DNA from: Spirochaetaceae bacterium
GTDB lineage: Bacteria; Spirochaetota; Leptospiria; Leptospirales; Leptonemataceae
Assembly: GCA_002729885.1 (NCBI GenBank)
Contig: PBUB01000030.1
Coordinates: 1 to 64,000 of the forward strand
Reading direction: 5' to 3'
Length of the DNA stretch: 64,000 nucleotides
Program-made: the position numbers and the translations under genes
In this document: one piece after another, positions 1 to 7,808 of the stretch
How the letters are laid out: every line of letters starts with the position of its first letter
Position numbering within the stretch: position 1 is the stretch's first letter
Notes under the pieces: generated by a model
Databases searched by the model: none
What the model was told of the DNA's origin: nothing
Seen by the model: the letters and a program-made list of their open reading frames with translations, nothing else

Positions 1-46
1 GATTGACTGGGTTGACGGCTTTTCAACTTTGTCATCGGGCGGATAG
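1..46 (+). CDS. C-terminal end of an upstream gene (partial)
   Basis: An open frame enters from the left edge (codons from base 2) and ends at TAG 44-46, directly before the ATG of the next gene. Its last residues read DWVDGFSTLSSGG. The tight stop-start junction looks like an operon neighbour, but the fragment is too short to identify and could be chance. Confidence 0.35.
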   Translation, partial: IDWVDGFSTLSSGG

Positions 47-295
47 ATGGGGAAGCTTTCCATAAGCTTCGCAATCCTCACATTAATACTCTGTGCATTT
101 CTGGGCTCGGTGGCCGGGTCTTTGCTGCACAGGGTTTTCGGGCTGGGCTTTCTGGATATCAGCCTGACCGGTGAACCGCTCACTGTAGCAAAGGATTTCT
201 ATATTATAAAGATCCTGGAAGTTACGGTTACTCCCGGAGCTGTGATTGGACTCCTGGTGGGTGGCTGGCTTCTATATAAGAAAGGAAAGAATTAA
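47..295 (+). CDS. Small membrane protein, DUF4321-like
   Basis: An 82-residue protein with two hydrophobic segments (about residues 5-28 and 58-77) separated by a short loop, ending in a Lys-rich cytoplasmic tail (YKKGKN). Size and layout resemble the DUF4321 family of small integral membrane proteins of unknown function; I make that match from memory. Its stop overlaps the rpsB start (TAATG), so the two are translationally coupled. There is no clear Shine-Dalgarno sequence, and the gene may itself be coupled to the frame ending at base 46. Confidence 0.7.
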   Translation: MGKLSISFAILTLILCAFLGSVAGSLLHRVFGLGFLDISLTGEPLTVAKDFYIIKILEVTVTPGAVIGLLVGGWLLYKKGKN

Positions 296-1206
296 TGTCG
301 ACCATCTCAATGAAAACCCTGCTGGAAGCTGGAGTTCACTTCGGGCATCAGACTCGCAAGTGGGATCCTCGCATGGCCCCCTATATATTCACTGCAAGAA
401 ATGGAATTCATATCATTGATCTGCAAAAGACCGTGCAAATGGCCAAGGTGGCCTACGAAGCACTGCGGGAAGCTACTCACCGCGGAAAGAAGGTACTTTT
501 CGTAGGAACCAAGAAGCAGGCAAGGGGCGCTGTAGAGCGTGAAGCCAAGCGCTGTAAAATGTTCTATGTAAATACTCGCTGGCCCGGTGGACTGCTCACC
601 AACTGGAATACTGTAAAGAAATCCATCGCCCGTCTCAAAAGACTGGAAGCCATGGAAGAAAGCGGAACTTTCGAGCAAGAAGCCAGAACCAAGAAAGAAG
701 TTCTGATGCTACAGCGAGAGCTGGATAACCTGCGAAAGAACCTTTCCGGAATCAAGGATATGGCAACGCCTCCGGATATCATGTTCGTAATCGATCCCAG
801 CAAAGAAGCCATTGCCATCCGCGAAGCGAAGAATCTGGGCATTCAGATCTATGCAGTAGTGGATTCCAACTGTAATCCTGAACTCATTGACTATCCAATT
901 CCTGGCAATGACGATGCCATTCGCGCCATTTCCCTGTTTCTCCAGACCATGGCCGATGCCATCATCGAAGGAACCGAAGGAATCGTAGGAACATCCGAGT
1001 TTACCGATGACGATGAGCAATTCGATCCAGATTCCATCCCTGTGGATTCCATCCGCTACAAAGGGGAATACGACGAATCTGGCGAGTTTATCGAGGATGC
1101 ACCTATTGCGCCAGGTTCAGCCGAGCCTGTAGATGAAGAGGCCAAAGCCTACATCAAAGGCGATGGAGAGGAAGAAACGGAAAAGGAAACGGAAGGGGAA
1201 GCATAA
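295..1206 (+). CDS. rpsB: 30S ribosomal protein S2
   Basis: Ribosomal protein S2 of the small subunit, needed to bring S1 to the 30S particle. The family signature is clear at the N-terminus ([19 protein letters not shown], then IHIIDLQKT), and the core runs to about residue 230. The protein has 303 residues against roughly 240-260 usually. The excess is an acidic, probably disordered tail (about 235-303) rich in Glu and Asp, ending in a run of Glu and Thr. The start overlaps the upstream stop by one base, and the stop overlaps the tsf start, as expected for the conserved rpsB-tsf pair. Confidence 0.97.
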   Translation: MSTISMKTLLEAGVHFGHQTRKWDPRMAPYIFTARNGIHIIDLQKTVQMAKVAYEALREATHRGKKVLFVGTKKQARGAVEREAKRCKMFYVNTRWPGGLLTNWNTVKKSIARLKRLEAMEESGTFEQEARTKKEVLMLQRELDNLRKNLSGIKDMATPPDIMFVIDPSKEAIAIREAKNLGIQIYAVVDSNCNPELIDYPIPGNDDAIRAISLFLQTMADAIIEGTEGIVGTSEFTDDDEQFDPDSIPVDSIRYKGEYDESGEFIEDAPIAPGSAEPVDEEAKAYIKGDGEEETEKETEGEA

Positions 1207-1799
1207 TGGCCGCCGTAAGCACTGATCAAATTAAAGAACTGCGTGAGATGACCGGCGCTGGCATGATGGATTGCAAGCGCACCCTGGAAGAAACTGGCGG
1301 GGATATCAAAAAAGCTGCCGATGCGCTACGTTCCAAAGGTCTGGCCAAAGCTGCCAAAAGAATGGATCGCACTACCGGTGTTGGTCGCATCTTTTCCTAC
1401 ATTCATGGAGAAGGAAACATCGGAGTTCTGCTTCAACTGAACTGTGAAACCGACTTTGTTGCTAGAAATGAAGATTTTGGACAGCTGGGTAAGGATATCT
1501 GCATGCAGATTGCTGCTCAGGCTCCTCTGGCGGTAACGGCCGAAGAAATTCCAGAAGAAGAAGTGGAGCGTGAGAAGCAGGTAGTTGAAGCTCAGCTCAA
1601 AGAAGAAGGCAAAAAGCCAGAGCAGATCGAAAAGATCGTTCCCGGAAAAATGAAGAAATTCTATTCCGAAGTGGCTCTGCTGGAACAGCCCTATATCAAG
1701 GATCCCAAAACTACCATTCAGGATCTGGTTAAAGAATCCATTTCCAAATTCGGTGAGAATATCACCGTTGGAAGGTTCACCCGCTATCAGGTAGGTTGA
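1206..1799 (+). CDS. tsf: Elongation factor Ts
   Basis: Nucleotide exchange factor for EF-Tu. The N-terminal UBA-like domain (residues 5-45, LREMTGAGMMDCKRTL) and the EF-Tu-contacting TDFVAR motif (about residues 80-85) are present. At 197 residues it is a short-form EF-Ts lacking the second half of the core and the coiled-coil insert of the 280-residue enterobacterial protein; other bacteria also have short forms. The one-base overlap with rpsB indicates coupled translation. Confidence 0.96.
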   Translation: MAAVSTDQIKELREMTGAGMMDCKRTLEETGGDIKKAADALRSKGLAKAAKRMDRTTGVGRIFSYIHGEGNIGVLLQLNCETDFVARNEDFGQLGKDICMQIAAQAPLAVTAEEIPEEEVEREKQVVEAQLKEEGKKPEQIEKIVPGKMKKFYSEVALLEQPYIKDPKTTIQDLVKESISKFGENITVGRFTRYQVG

Positions 1800-1803
1800 T
1801 TCC

Positions 1804-2541
1804 ATGTCCGGTTTTCCCTATCGAAGAATCCTCCTGAAGCTTTCCGGAGAATCCTTCACTGTAAGGGGAAGCAACGGACTGGAGGTTGATCTGGTTCGTA
1901 AAGTGGCGGAGCAAATCAAGCTCTGCCACAAAGCCGGAGTGGCTGTCTCTGTAGTGATTGGAGGCGGAAACATCCTCCGGGGGTCCCAGTTCGCAGAAGC
2001 CGGCATGGACCGCGCCACTGCCGACTACATGGGCATGATAGGCACAGTCATCAATGCCCTTGCTCTTCAGGATGCCTGCGAAGGTATCGGGCTCATTACC
2101 AGAGTTCAATCCGCCATTGAAATGAAGTCCATCTGCGAATCCTATATTCGCAGAAAGGCCATGCGCCACCTGGAAAAGAATCGAATTGTAATCTTTGCAG
2201 GCGGTACTGGAAATCCCTATTTTACAACAGATACTACAGCGGCTCTGAGAGCTGTAGAAGTGGGAAGCCAGGTAATTCTGAAGGCCACCAAAGTGGATGG
2301 CGTCTATGATTCGGACCCGATGAAGAATCAGGATGCGAAGCGGTTCAAACATATTTCCTACATGGAATCCATTCAACGAAGACTGAAAGTCATGGATACC
2401 ACAGCACTGACTCTGTGCATGGAAAACAATCTGCCCATCATTGTATTTGATATTTTCAAAGAGGGAAACCTTGAGAAATTGATTGCCGGGGATGATATCG
2501 GTACTCTTATCTCGTCAAAGGAAGGACTGGAATATGCCTGA
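1804..2541 (+). CDS. pyrH: UMP kinase
   Basis: Hexameric bacterial UMP kinase (UMP + ATP to UDP + ADP) of the amino-acid-kinase fold. It shows the N-terminal LLKLSGES motif, the glycine-rich GGGNILRG loop (about residues 54-61), and the ATP/UMP-site segments GTGNPYFTTDTTAALRA and KATKVDGVYDSDP. Its 245 residues are normal. It lies four bases after tsf and its last eight bases overlap the frr start, the classic tsf-pyrH-frr order. Confidence 0.97.
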   Translation: MSGFPYRRILLKLSGESFTVRGSNGLEVDLVRKVAEQIKLCHKAGVAVSVVIGGGNILRGSQFAEAGMDRATADYMGMIGTVINALALQDACEGIGLITRVQSAIEMKSICESYIRRKAMRHLEKNRIVIFAGGTGNPYFTTDTTAALRAVEVGSQVILKATKVDGVYDSDPMKNQDAKRFKHISYMESIQRRLKVMDTTALTLCMENNLPIIVFDIFKEGNLEKLIAGDDIGTLISSKEGLEYA

Positions 2542-3097
2542 AGAAAGTGGCGTTGAAGAGATTCTGCTGGAAGCAGAAGAAAAGATGCAAAAGAGCATCG
2601 AGGCCTACAAACGAGATCTGGCCACCATTCGCGCAGCAAGGGCCACGCCCAATATGCTGGATGGAATTCAGGTGGAATACTACGGTACCCTTACGCCACT
2701 CAATCAGCTGGCCTCCCTGAGTATTCCAGAAGCTCGAATGATGCTTCTTTCTCCCTACGACAAGAGCGCTCTGGGCGATATCGAAAAAGCCATCCAGAAA
2801 AGTGATCTGGGGCTTACTCCCCAGAACGATGGTACCATGATTCGACTGGTGCTGCCAGAGCTTTCCATGGAACGCCGACAGGAACTGGTAAAGCAGGTAA
2901 AAGGTCGTCTGGAAGAAACCCGGGTGGCCATACGAAACGTTCGCAGGGATGCAAATGACCATGTTAAAAAGCTCAGCGGACTGCCCGAGGATGATGTAAA
3001 ATCTACTCAGGATGAGATCCAGAAGCTCACAGATCAGTCCATCGCAGAAGCAGAGAAGCTGGCAGAACAGAAAGAAGAAAGCATTCTCACCGTCTGA
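2534..3097 (+). CDS. frr: Ribosome recycling factor
   Basis: With EF-G it splits post-termination ribosomes. The 187-residue sequence matches the family over its whole length (YKRDLATIRAARATPNMLDGI, SLSIPEARMMLLSPYDKSA, NDGTMIRLVLPELSMERR, the DAND and DDVKSTQDEIQKLTD helices). I start at ATG 2534 rather than the in-frame ATG 2483, because the homologous region begins there and AAGGAAGG sits just upstream. The start lies inside the end of pyrH in another frame. The stop TGA 3095-3097 is followed in the same frame by uppS. Confidence 0.96.
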   Translation: MPEESGVEEILLEAEEKMQKSIEAYKRDLATIRAARATPNMLDGIQVEYYGTLTPLNQLASLSIPEARMMLLSPYDKSALGDIEKAIQKSDLGLTPQNDGTMIRLVLPELSMERRQELVKQVKGRLEETRVAIRNVRRDANDHVKKLSGLPEDDVKSTQDEIQKLTDQSIAEAEKLAEQKEESILTV

Positions 3098-3106
3098 GGT
3101 AATCCC

Positions 3107-3844
3107 CTGGGCCAGTCCCAAACCAATCCAAATCACATAGCCATCATCCTGGACGGGAACGGTCGCTGGGCTAAGTCCAGAGGCCTGTCCAGGCAGGAAG
3201 GTCATCGGGCCGGCGGCGAAGCTTTGCGGCGACTGCTGGATGATGTAATCGAGCAGGGCATTCCAGTGCTTTCCATGTATGCCTTTTCCACCGAAAACTG
3301 GAAGCGTCCGGACACTGAAGTCACAGCTCTCTGGGGATTGATGGAGGAGTTCTTTGGTAAGTATCTGGATGTTTGTCTGGAGAAGGGAGTGCGCATTCAG
3401 TGTAGTGGTGCCGTCAATCGTATTCCTCCTGGACCGTCTGGGGTTCTGAAAAGAGCCATGGAAGCCACTCGGAATCTAAAAACGCTTACGGCCAATTTCT
3501 GTATTAACTACGGCTCCCGAGCGGAAATCGTCCGTGCCTGCAATCATATCATCAAAAAGCGATCCGGGGGATGGTTTAGACGTTTGAAAGGAGCCATTCA
3601 GCCTGTCACAGAGGCAGAGCTGGAATCAGAGCTTTACACAGCCGGACTGGGGGATGTGGATTTACTGGTGCGTCCGGGAGGCGAATACAGGATTTCCAAT
3701 TTTCTACTGTGGCAGTGTGCCTATGCGGAACTCTACTTTACAGAGGTGTACTGGCCGGATTTTGATAGCACAGAACTGAACCGGGCTCTGGAATGGTTCC
3801 GAAGTCGTCAGCGTCGATTCGGAGGCATTCAGGAGGAGTCCTGA
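3107..3844 (+). CDS. uppS: Undecaprenyl pyrophosphate synthase, apparent CTG start
   Basis: Cis-prenyltransferase that makes C55-PP, the lipid carrier of peptidoglycan and O-antigen. The catalytic DGNGRW motif lies at 3152-3169, upstream of the first in-frame ATG (3224), so the gene must begin earlier. Between the frr stop and that motif the frame has no ATG, GTG or TTG. CTG 3107 has a Shine-Dalgarno-like TGAGGT (3095-3100) six bases before it and gives a normal 245-residue protein. Further family motifs are TENW near residue 65, an SRAE segment and the C-terminal RPGGEYRISNFLLWQ. The function is certain; the start is inferred. Confidence 0.93.
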   Translation: MGQSQTNPNHIAIILDGNGRWAKSRGLSRQEGHRAGGEALRRLLDDVIEQGIPVLSMYAFSTENWKRPDTEVTALWGLMEEFFGKYLDVCLEKGVRIQCSGAVNRIPPGPSGVLKRAMEATRNLKTLTANFCINYGSRAEIVRACNHIIKKRSGGWFRRLKGAIQPVTEAELESELYTAGLGDVDLLVRPGGEYRISNFLLWQCAYAELYFTEVYWPDFDSTELNRALEWFRSRQRRFGGIQEES

Positions 3845-4015
3845 ATGGAGAATTACTCTGGCAGGCCGGCGTTCCAGGATCCTCCGGGATTCAATAGCGC
3901 TTCGCCTGAGTTGGCTCAGACGGGGCTTCGATACACAGATTCAAGCAGAGTTGCAAGACAGAAAGGAGAAAGCCTGCCATGGGCGAAACAACGAAACGAA
4001 TCATTTCCGGACTAA
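3845..4015 (+). CDS. Possible 56-residue small ORF between uppS and cdsA
   Basis: The ATG directly abuts the uppS stop, six bases after a strong AGGAGGAG (3831-3838), and opens a 56-codon frame running 37 bases into cdsA in another frame. The product is hydrophilic, with no membrane segment or motif I recognise. It could be a small protein, or a translated leader that carries ribosomes towards the cdsA start at 3979. Codon content gives little support. Confidence 0.25.
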   Translation: MENYSGRPAFQDPPGFNSASPELAQTGLRYTDSSRVARQKGESLPWAKQRNESFPD

Positions 4016-4878
4016 CCATCGGCGCGGTGGTAATTGTTGCACTGTATTATAATACAGCGTTCTATTCCGCGGGTGTGGTCATTCTGGTAGGACTGGTATC
4101 CTTTCTGGGAGTGGAGGAATTCTATCGCTTGAGCGATCGTGGGCTGGAGGGAAAACCTCTCCGACTGCCGGGCTTCCTGATGATGGTTCTGATTCTGGTG
4201 AACTTCTATTTGATGTATGCGGCCCGAAAGCATCCGGAACTGGCTCTGGCCAGCGGACTGCCTGCTCAGTGGTTCACACCCTGGACAGGTACATTTCCGA
4301 TGATTCTAATCATCTCGGTCATTTTTACGGCCAGTCTTCAGCTGGTATTTCGACCCATAGATGGGGCCATTTTTTCGGCATCTACCACTATCTTTGCTCC
4401 GTTGTATGTGGCTCTACCGCTGGCTATGATCTTCCCTCTCTTTCAGCTAAAGATGGGAGTCTTTTACTTTGTATTCATTGCTCTGGCCACCATCATGACG
4501 GATGCAGGGGCCTATTTTGCCGGAAAATGGTTCGGAAAGCATAATGCAGGCCTGAAGGTAAGTCCCCGTAAAACCTACGAAGGCTATATTGGCGGGGTAG
4601 TGTTTGCGGTTGCTTTCAATCAGGGATTTCTCTACTCATGGCAGCATTTTACAGGCCATGGTGGCCACGAGATGTTAGGTTATGTTGAGGCAGGAGTACT
4701 GACTGCGGTACTCTCTGTGGTATCGGTTTTTGGAGATCTGGTGGAAAGCCAGCTCAAGCGGGATGCCAAAATCAAGGATTCGGCATCTATGATTCCAGGG
4801 CATGGTGGCATACTTGATTTGATCGACGCTCTGCTCTTTACCATACCACTGGGCACCGTATACTTTCTCTATCGGTAG
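3979..4878 (+). CDS. cdsA: Phosphatidate cytidylyltransferase (CDP-diacylglycerol synthase)
   Basis: Integral membrane enzyme (phosphatidate + CTP to CDP-diacylglycerol), the branch point of phospholipid synthesis. The 299-residue protein has about eight membrane segments. The family signature is at the C-terminal side: SPRKTYEGYIGG, then SQLKRDAKIKDSASMIPGHG and GGILDLIDALLF. An AAAGGAGAA ribosome site precedes the ATG by about seven bases. It is followed one base after its stop by dxr, as in many bacterial uppS-cdsA-dxr-rseP operons. Confidence 0.96.
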   Translation: MGETTKRIISGLTIGAVVIVALYYNTAFYSAGVVILVGLVSFLGVEEFYRLSDRGLEGKPLRLPGFLMMVLILVNFYLMYAARKHPELALASGLPAQWFTPWTGTFPMILIISVIFTASLQLVFRPIDGAIFSASTTIFAPLYVALPLAMIFPLFQLKMGVFYFVFIALATIMTDAGAYFAGKWFGKHNAGLKVSPRKTYEGYIGGVVFAVAFNQGFLYSWQHFTGHGGHEMLGYVEAGVLTAVLSVVSVFGDLVESQLKRDAKIKDSASMIPGHGGILDLIDALLFTIPLGTVYFLYR

Positions 4879-4879
4879 A

Positions 4880-6103
4880 ATGGATTTTTCATTAATCAGA
4901 CGCGACCAGGCTCAGCCCACGCAATCGTTGTGTCTGCTAGGCGCTTCCGGATCTGTTGGAGGCACCACAATTCGTTACCTAAAAAGGGTTCCGGGGATTC
5001 GCCTGGAATCTGTTAGCGTACATTCCTCTCTGGAAAAGCTGCAGCAGCTGCTACAGGAGTTTAGGCCTGAGCTTGCCTGCATCAGCCATGAGGATGCGTT
5101 TGACTACGGAATCGATGATCTAAAATCTCAGTTTCCTGCTGTGAGATTCTTTCGCGGGGCCGATGGCCTGGTAGAGATGGTGCAGGAAAGTAGAGCAGAT
5201 ACAGTGCTTACCGCTGTAGTGGGCGCCTGCGGCATTCGAGCCACTGTGGCTGGCATCGAGTCCGGAAAAAAGATCGCTCTTGCAAACAAAGAAACCCTGG
5301 TAACAGCAGGCCCTGCCATTCAGGCTCATCAAGCTTTCGCAAAGAACTCCAGCAGCACGGCCTGCATAGTACCGGTGGATTCCGAGCATAACTCTCTATT
5401 TCAGCTTCTGGAAGGTCAGAACCTGGATCATGTGCATCGAATTGTACTAACTGCATCCGGCGGCCCGTTTAGAGACTGGACGGCCGAACAAATTCAGAAG
5501 GCTCGTCGCGAAGAGGTTTTGAATCATCCCACGTGGACCATGGGACCCAAGATTACCGTGGATTCTGCTGGAATGATCAACAAGGGCCTGGAGCTAATCG
5601 AAGCCAGGTTTCTGTTTTCCTGCGAACCGGAACAGCTGGATGTTCGAATTCACCGAAATTCCATCGTTCATTCCATGATTCAACTCAAGGACGGAAGCTT
5701 TCATCTGTCCTGTAGCCAGCCAGATATGATCTTTCCTGTGGCTCATACGCTGCACTATCCGGAAAGTGTGCCCCGGGCCCACCCGGAAATGTCCTTTCCG
5801 GAAGCCTGGCCTGCATTATCTTTTGAAATGGTGGATGAGCGTTTCCCTGGATTCATGCTCTGTAGAAAAGCCATGGCAGCCGGCGGTACAGCGCCAGCGA
5901 TTCTAAATGCTGCCAATGAAGTGGCCGTGGATGCTTTTTTGAAGGATCGTATTTCTTTCAGTCAGATTCCGGAAACCATAGATCGGGCTTTGCAGTCCAT
6001 GCCCATTCAGCAAACCACCGAACTGGAAGAGCTTATCGCCGCGGATGAAAAAACAAGAAGCGATCTATTGCAAAAGCTGGGAGCCCTCAGTGCGAAGAAA
6101 TAG
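4880..6103 (+). CDS. dxr: 1-deoxy-D-xylulose 5-phosphate reductoisomerase
   Basis: NADPH-dependent second step of the MEP isoprenoid pathway, feeding the UppS reaction. The N-terminal Rossmann loop reads LLGASGSVGG (about residues 19-28). The metal site VDSEHNSLFQLL (around residue 165), TASGGPFRD, and the substrate-site segment ITVDSAGMINKGLELIEA are intact, followed by a C-terminal helical domain. The protein has 407 residues, near the usual 390-400. It begins one base after the cdsA stop. Confidence 0.96.
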   Translation: MDFSLIRRDQAQPTQSLCLLGASGSVGGTTIRYLKRVPGIRLESVSVHSSLEKLQQLLQEFRPELACISHEDAFDYGIDDLKSQFPAVRFFRGADGLVEMVQESRADTVLTAVVGACGIRATVAGIESGKKIALANKETLVTAGPAIQAHQAFAKNSSSTACIVPVDSEHNSLFQLLEGQNLDHVHRIVLTASGGPFRDWTAEQIQKARREEVLNHPTWTMGPKITVDSAGMINKGLELIEARFLFSCEPEQLDVRIHRNSIVHSMIQLKDGSFHLSCSQPDMIFPVAHTLHYPESVPRAHPEMSFPEAWPALSFEMVDERFPGFMLCRKAMAAGGTAPAILNAANEVAVDAFLKDRISFSQIPETIDRALQSMPIQQTTELEELIAADEKTRSDLLQKLGALSAKK

Positions 6104-6170
6104 CAGTGGAGACCTTAAAGAAATCATATCTACCCGGAGCACCGAGCTCCAACGATTGAGGAAGCAATAA

Positions 6171-7772
6171 ATGGTAATTACAATACTGGCCGGCATCTTC
6201 ATGCTAGGAGTCTGCATCATCATCCACGAACTGGGCCATCTGCTCATGGGCAAGGCTGTAGGAGTAAAAGCGGAGATCTTTTCTGTTGGTTATGGTCGCG
6301 GAATCTGGAAAAAGAAGATTGGCGATACTACCTGGCAGATCACGGCCATTCCTCTGGGCGGCTATGTAAAATTCTACGGAGATGATTACGAAGAAGGCCG
6401 GGACGTTCCAGGCGGATTCTTTTCGGTGCCTCCGCTCAAGCGAATTGTACCCGTACTGGGAGGCCCATTGTTTAATCTGATCCTGGGTGCTATTATCTTT
6501 CTGGGTCTGGGTATGTTTACGGCCCCTCCTTCCAACGAGGTGACCATTCTCGAGGAACTGGGTGTGGATTCGCCGGCGCATCAGGGAGGTCTTCGCACTG
6601 GCGACAGAGTCGTGGCCATTGCCGGCGAACCTGTGGAAAATTTCTACGATATCCAGAATAAGGTCATACTATCGGGCGGAAAGCCTCTGCCGTTTCAGGT
6701 AATGCGAGATGGCCAGTCAGTGGATCTGACCATTACTCCGGCTGTGGATGCTGCCGGTAGAGCTTCCATTGGAATTCGAGTACCCGGAGATCGATTGCTT
6801 CGAGTGGATTATCCGTTCGGGGCTGTTATGAGCTATCGATTCAACGAAATATTCGGAAAGACGCAGCCGCCGGATCATCTGCGCGCCTTGCCCTATCTTC
6901 ATGAAGGAGATGTAATCCTTTCGGTCGAAGGAACAACACCAACATCGGTGCTGGATCTACAGAGGCTTCTGGGACAGCATAGCGATGGCACTGTGGCGGT
7001 GCGAGTGAAAAGGGAAACGGCCTCCTGGCTGGCCCCCTGGTTTACAGAAGAAGTTACAGTCCAGGTACCGGTGGAAGGCGAGTACCGAGTCTGGCTACGA
7101 AACATCAAAGATGAAAAATACAATGCCCTGGTTCCGGATCAGCAGCTTGTATCCCATGCTCCGGCTCATCAGAGATTGCTGGGGGATCTAAAATTTGCCG
7201 ATGGACCATCTCTATCTTATAGAAGCCTGGCAGAAAGGTACGCTCAAAAGCGCCGAACCGAGCTGCGGTTAAATGACCATGAGTACGAAGCAGATGTACT
7301 CGGGGAAAAGATTGGCCTTATGGGCTTTCGTCCGGCCCAGGTAATTGATCCCCATACCGGGGAATTGCCCTCTGCCGGAGAAGGATTCAAGCGAGGCCTG
7401 GAAAGAACTTATCAGGCCGTGATGCTGTATCCTGAATTCTTTGGTCAGATCTTTGCCGGCAGGGTATCATTTATCGATAATGCGGCCGGACCCGTGCGAA
7501 TGTTTGCCTATGCCGGTGCCATCGCCCGTTCCAGTCTGACCGAGTATTTCCATTTAATGGCAGCCATTTCCATCGCCCTGATGGTGATCAACCTTCTTCC
7601 CTTTCCTGTTGTGGATGGAGGACACATTGTGTTTTTCCTGATGGAGGCCATAGCCGGTCGTCCCCTTTCTCGTAACGTGATGGAAGGTCTGTACCGATTC
7701 GGATTTATTGTTCTGGTAAGTCTGGGTCTCTGGATCATGTACAAAGACGTGGTGGATGTACTTACATTCTGA
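6171..7772 (+). CDS. rseP: Site-2 (RseP-type) intramembrane zinc metalloprotease
   Basis: Membrane protease of the RseP/MucP family, which cuts transmembrane anti-sigma factors and leftover signal peptides. The zinc-binding HELGH motif lies in the first membrane helix (residues 19-23), and the third metal ligand motif LLPFPVVDGG is near residues 474-483. Two PDZ-like domains lie between (about 120-205 and 225-300). At 533 residues it is longer than the 450-residue E. coli protein; the extra length falls between the second PDZ domain and the C-terminal helices (about 300-420) and looks soluble. Confidence 0.93.
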   Translation: MVITILAGIFMLGVCIIIHELGHLLMGKAVGVKAEIFSVGYGRGIWKKKIGDTTWQITAIPLGGYVKFYGDDYEEGRDVPGGFFSVPPLKRIVPVLGGPLFNLILGAIIFLGLGMFTAPPSNEVTILEELGVDSPAHQGGLRTGDRVVAIAGEPVENFYDIQNKVILSGGKPLPFQVMRDGQSVDLTITPAVDAAGRASIGIRVPGDRLLRVDYPFGAVMSYRFNEIFGKTQPPDHLRALPYLHEGDVILSVEGTTPTSVLDLQRLLGQHSDGTVAVRVKRETASWLAPWFTEEVTVQVPVEGEYRVWLRNIKDEKYNALVPDQQLVSHAPAHQRLLGDLKFADGPSLSYRSLAERYAQKRRTELRLNDHEYEADVLGEKIGLMGFRPAQVIDPHTGELPSAGEGFKRGLERTYQAVMLYPEFFGQIFAGRVSFIDNAAGPVRMFAYAGAIARSSLTEYFHLMAAISIALMVINLLPFPVVDGGHIVFFLMEAIAGRPLSRNVMEGLYRFGFIVLVSLGLWIMYKDVVDVLTF

Positions 7773-7808
7773 TTGTCCTCACAGAGACCGGGCTAATTCT
7801 CGTTCCAG

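Noticed and set aside
1777-2376. A 199-codon minus-strand frame opposite pyrH
   Set aside because: Antisense to conserved pyrH; composition (Cys/His/Ser-rich) is that of a shadow frame.
3095-3097. TGA between frr and uppS as a selenocysteine or recoding site
   Set aside because: Both flanking proteins have complete, normal-length families on their own, so a fusion is not required; CTG initiation is simpler.
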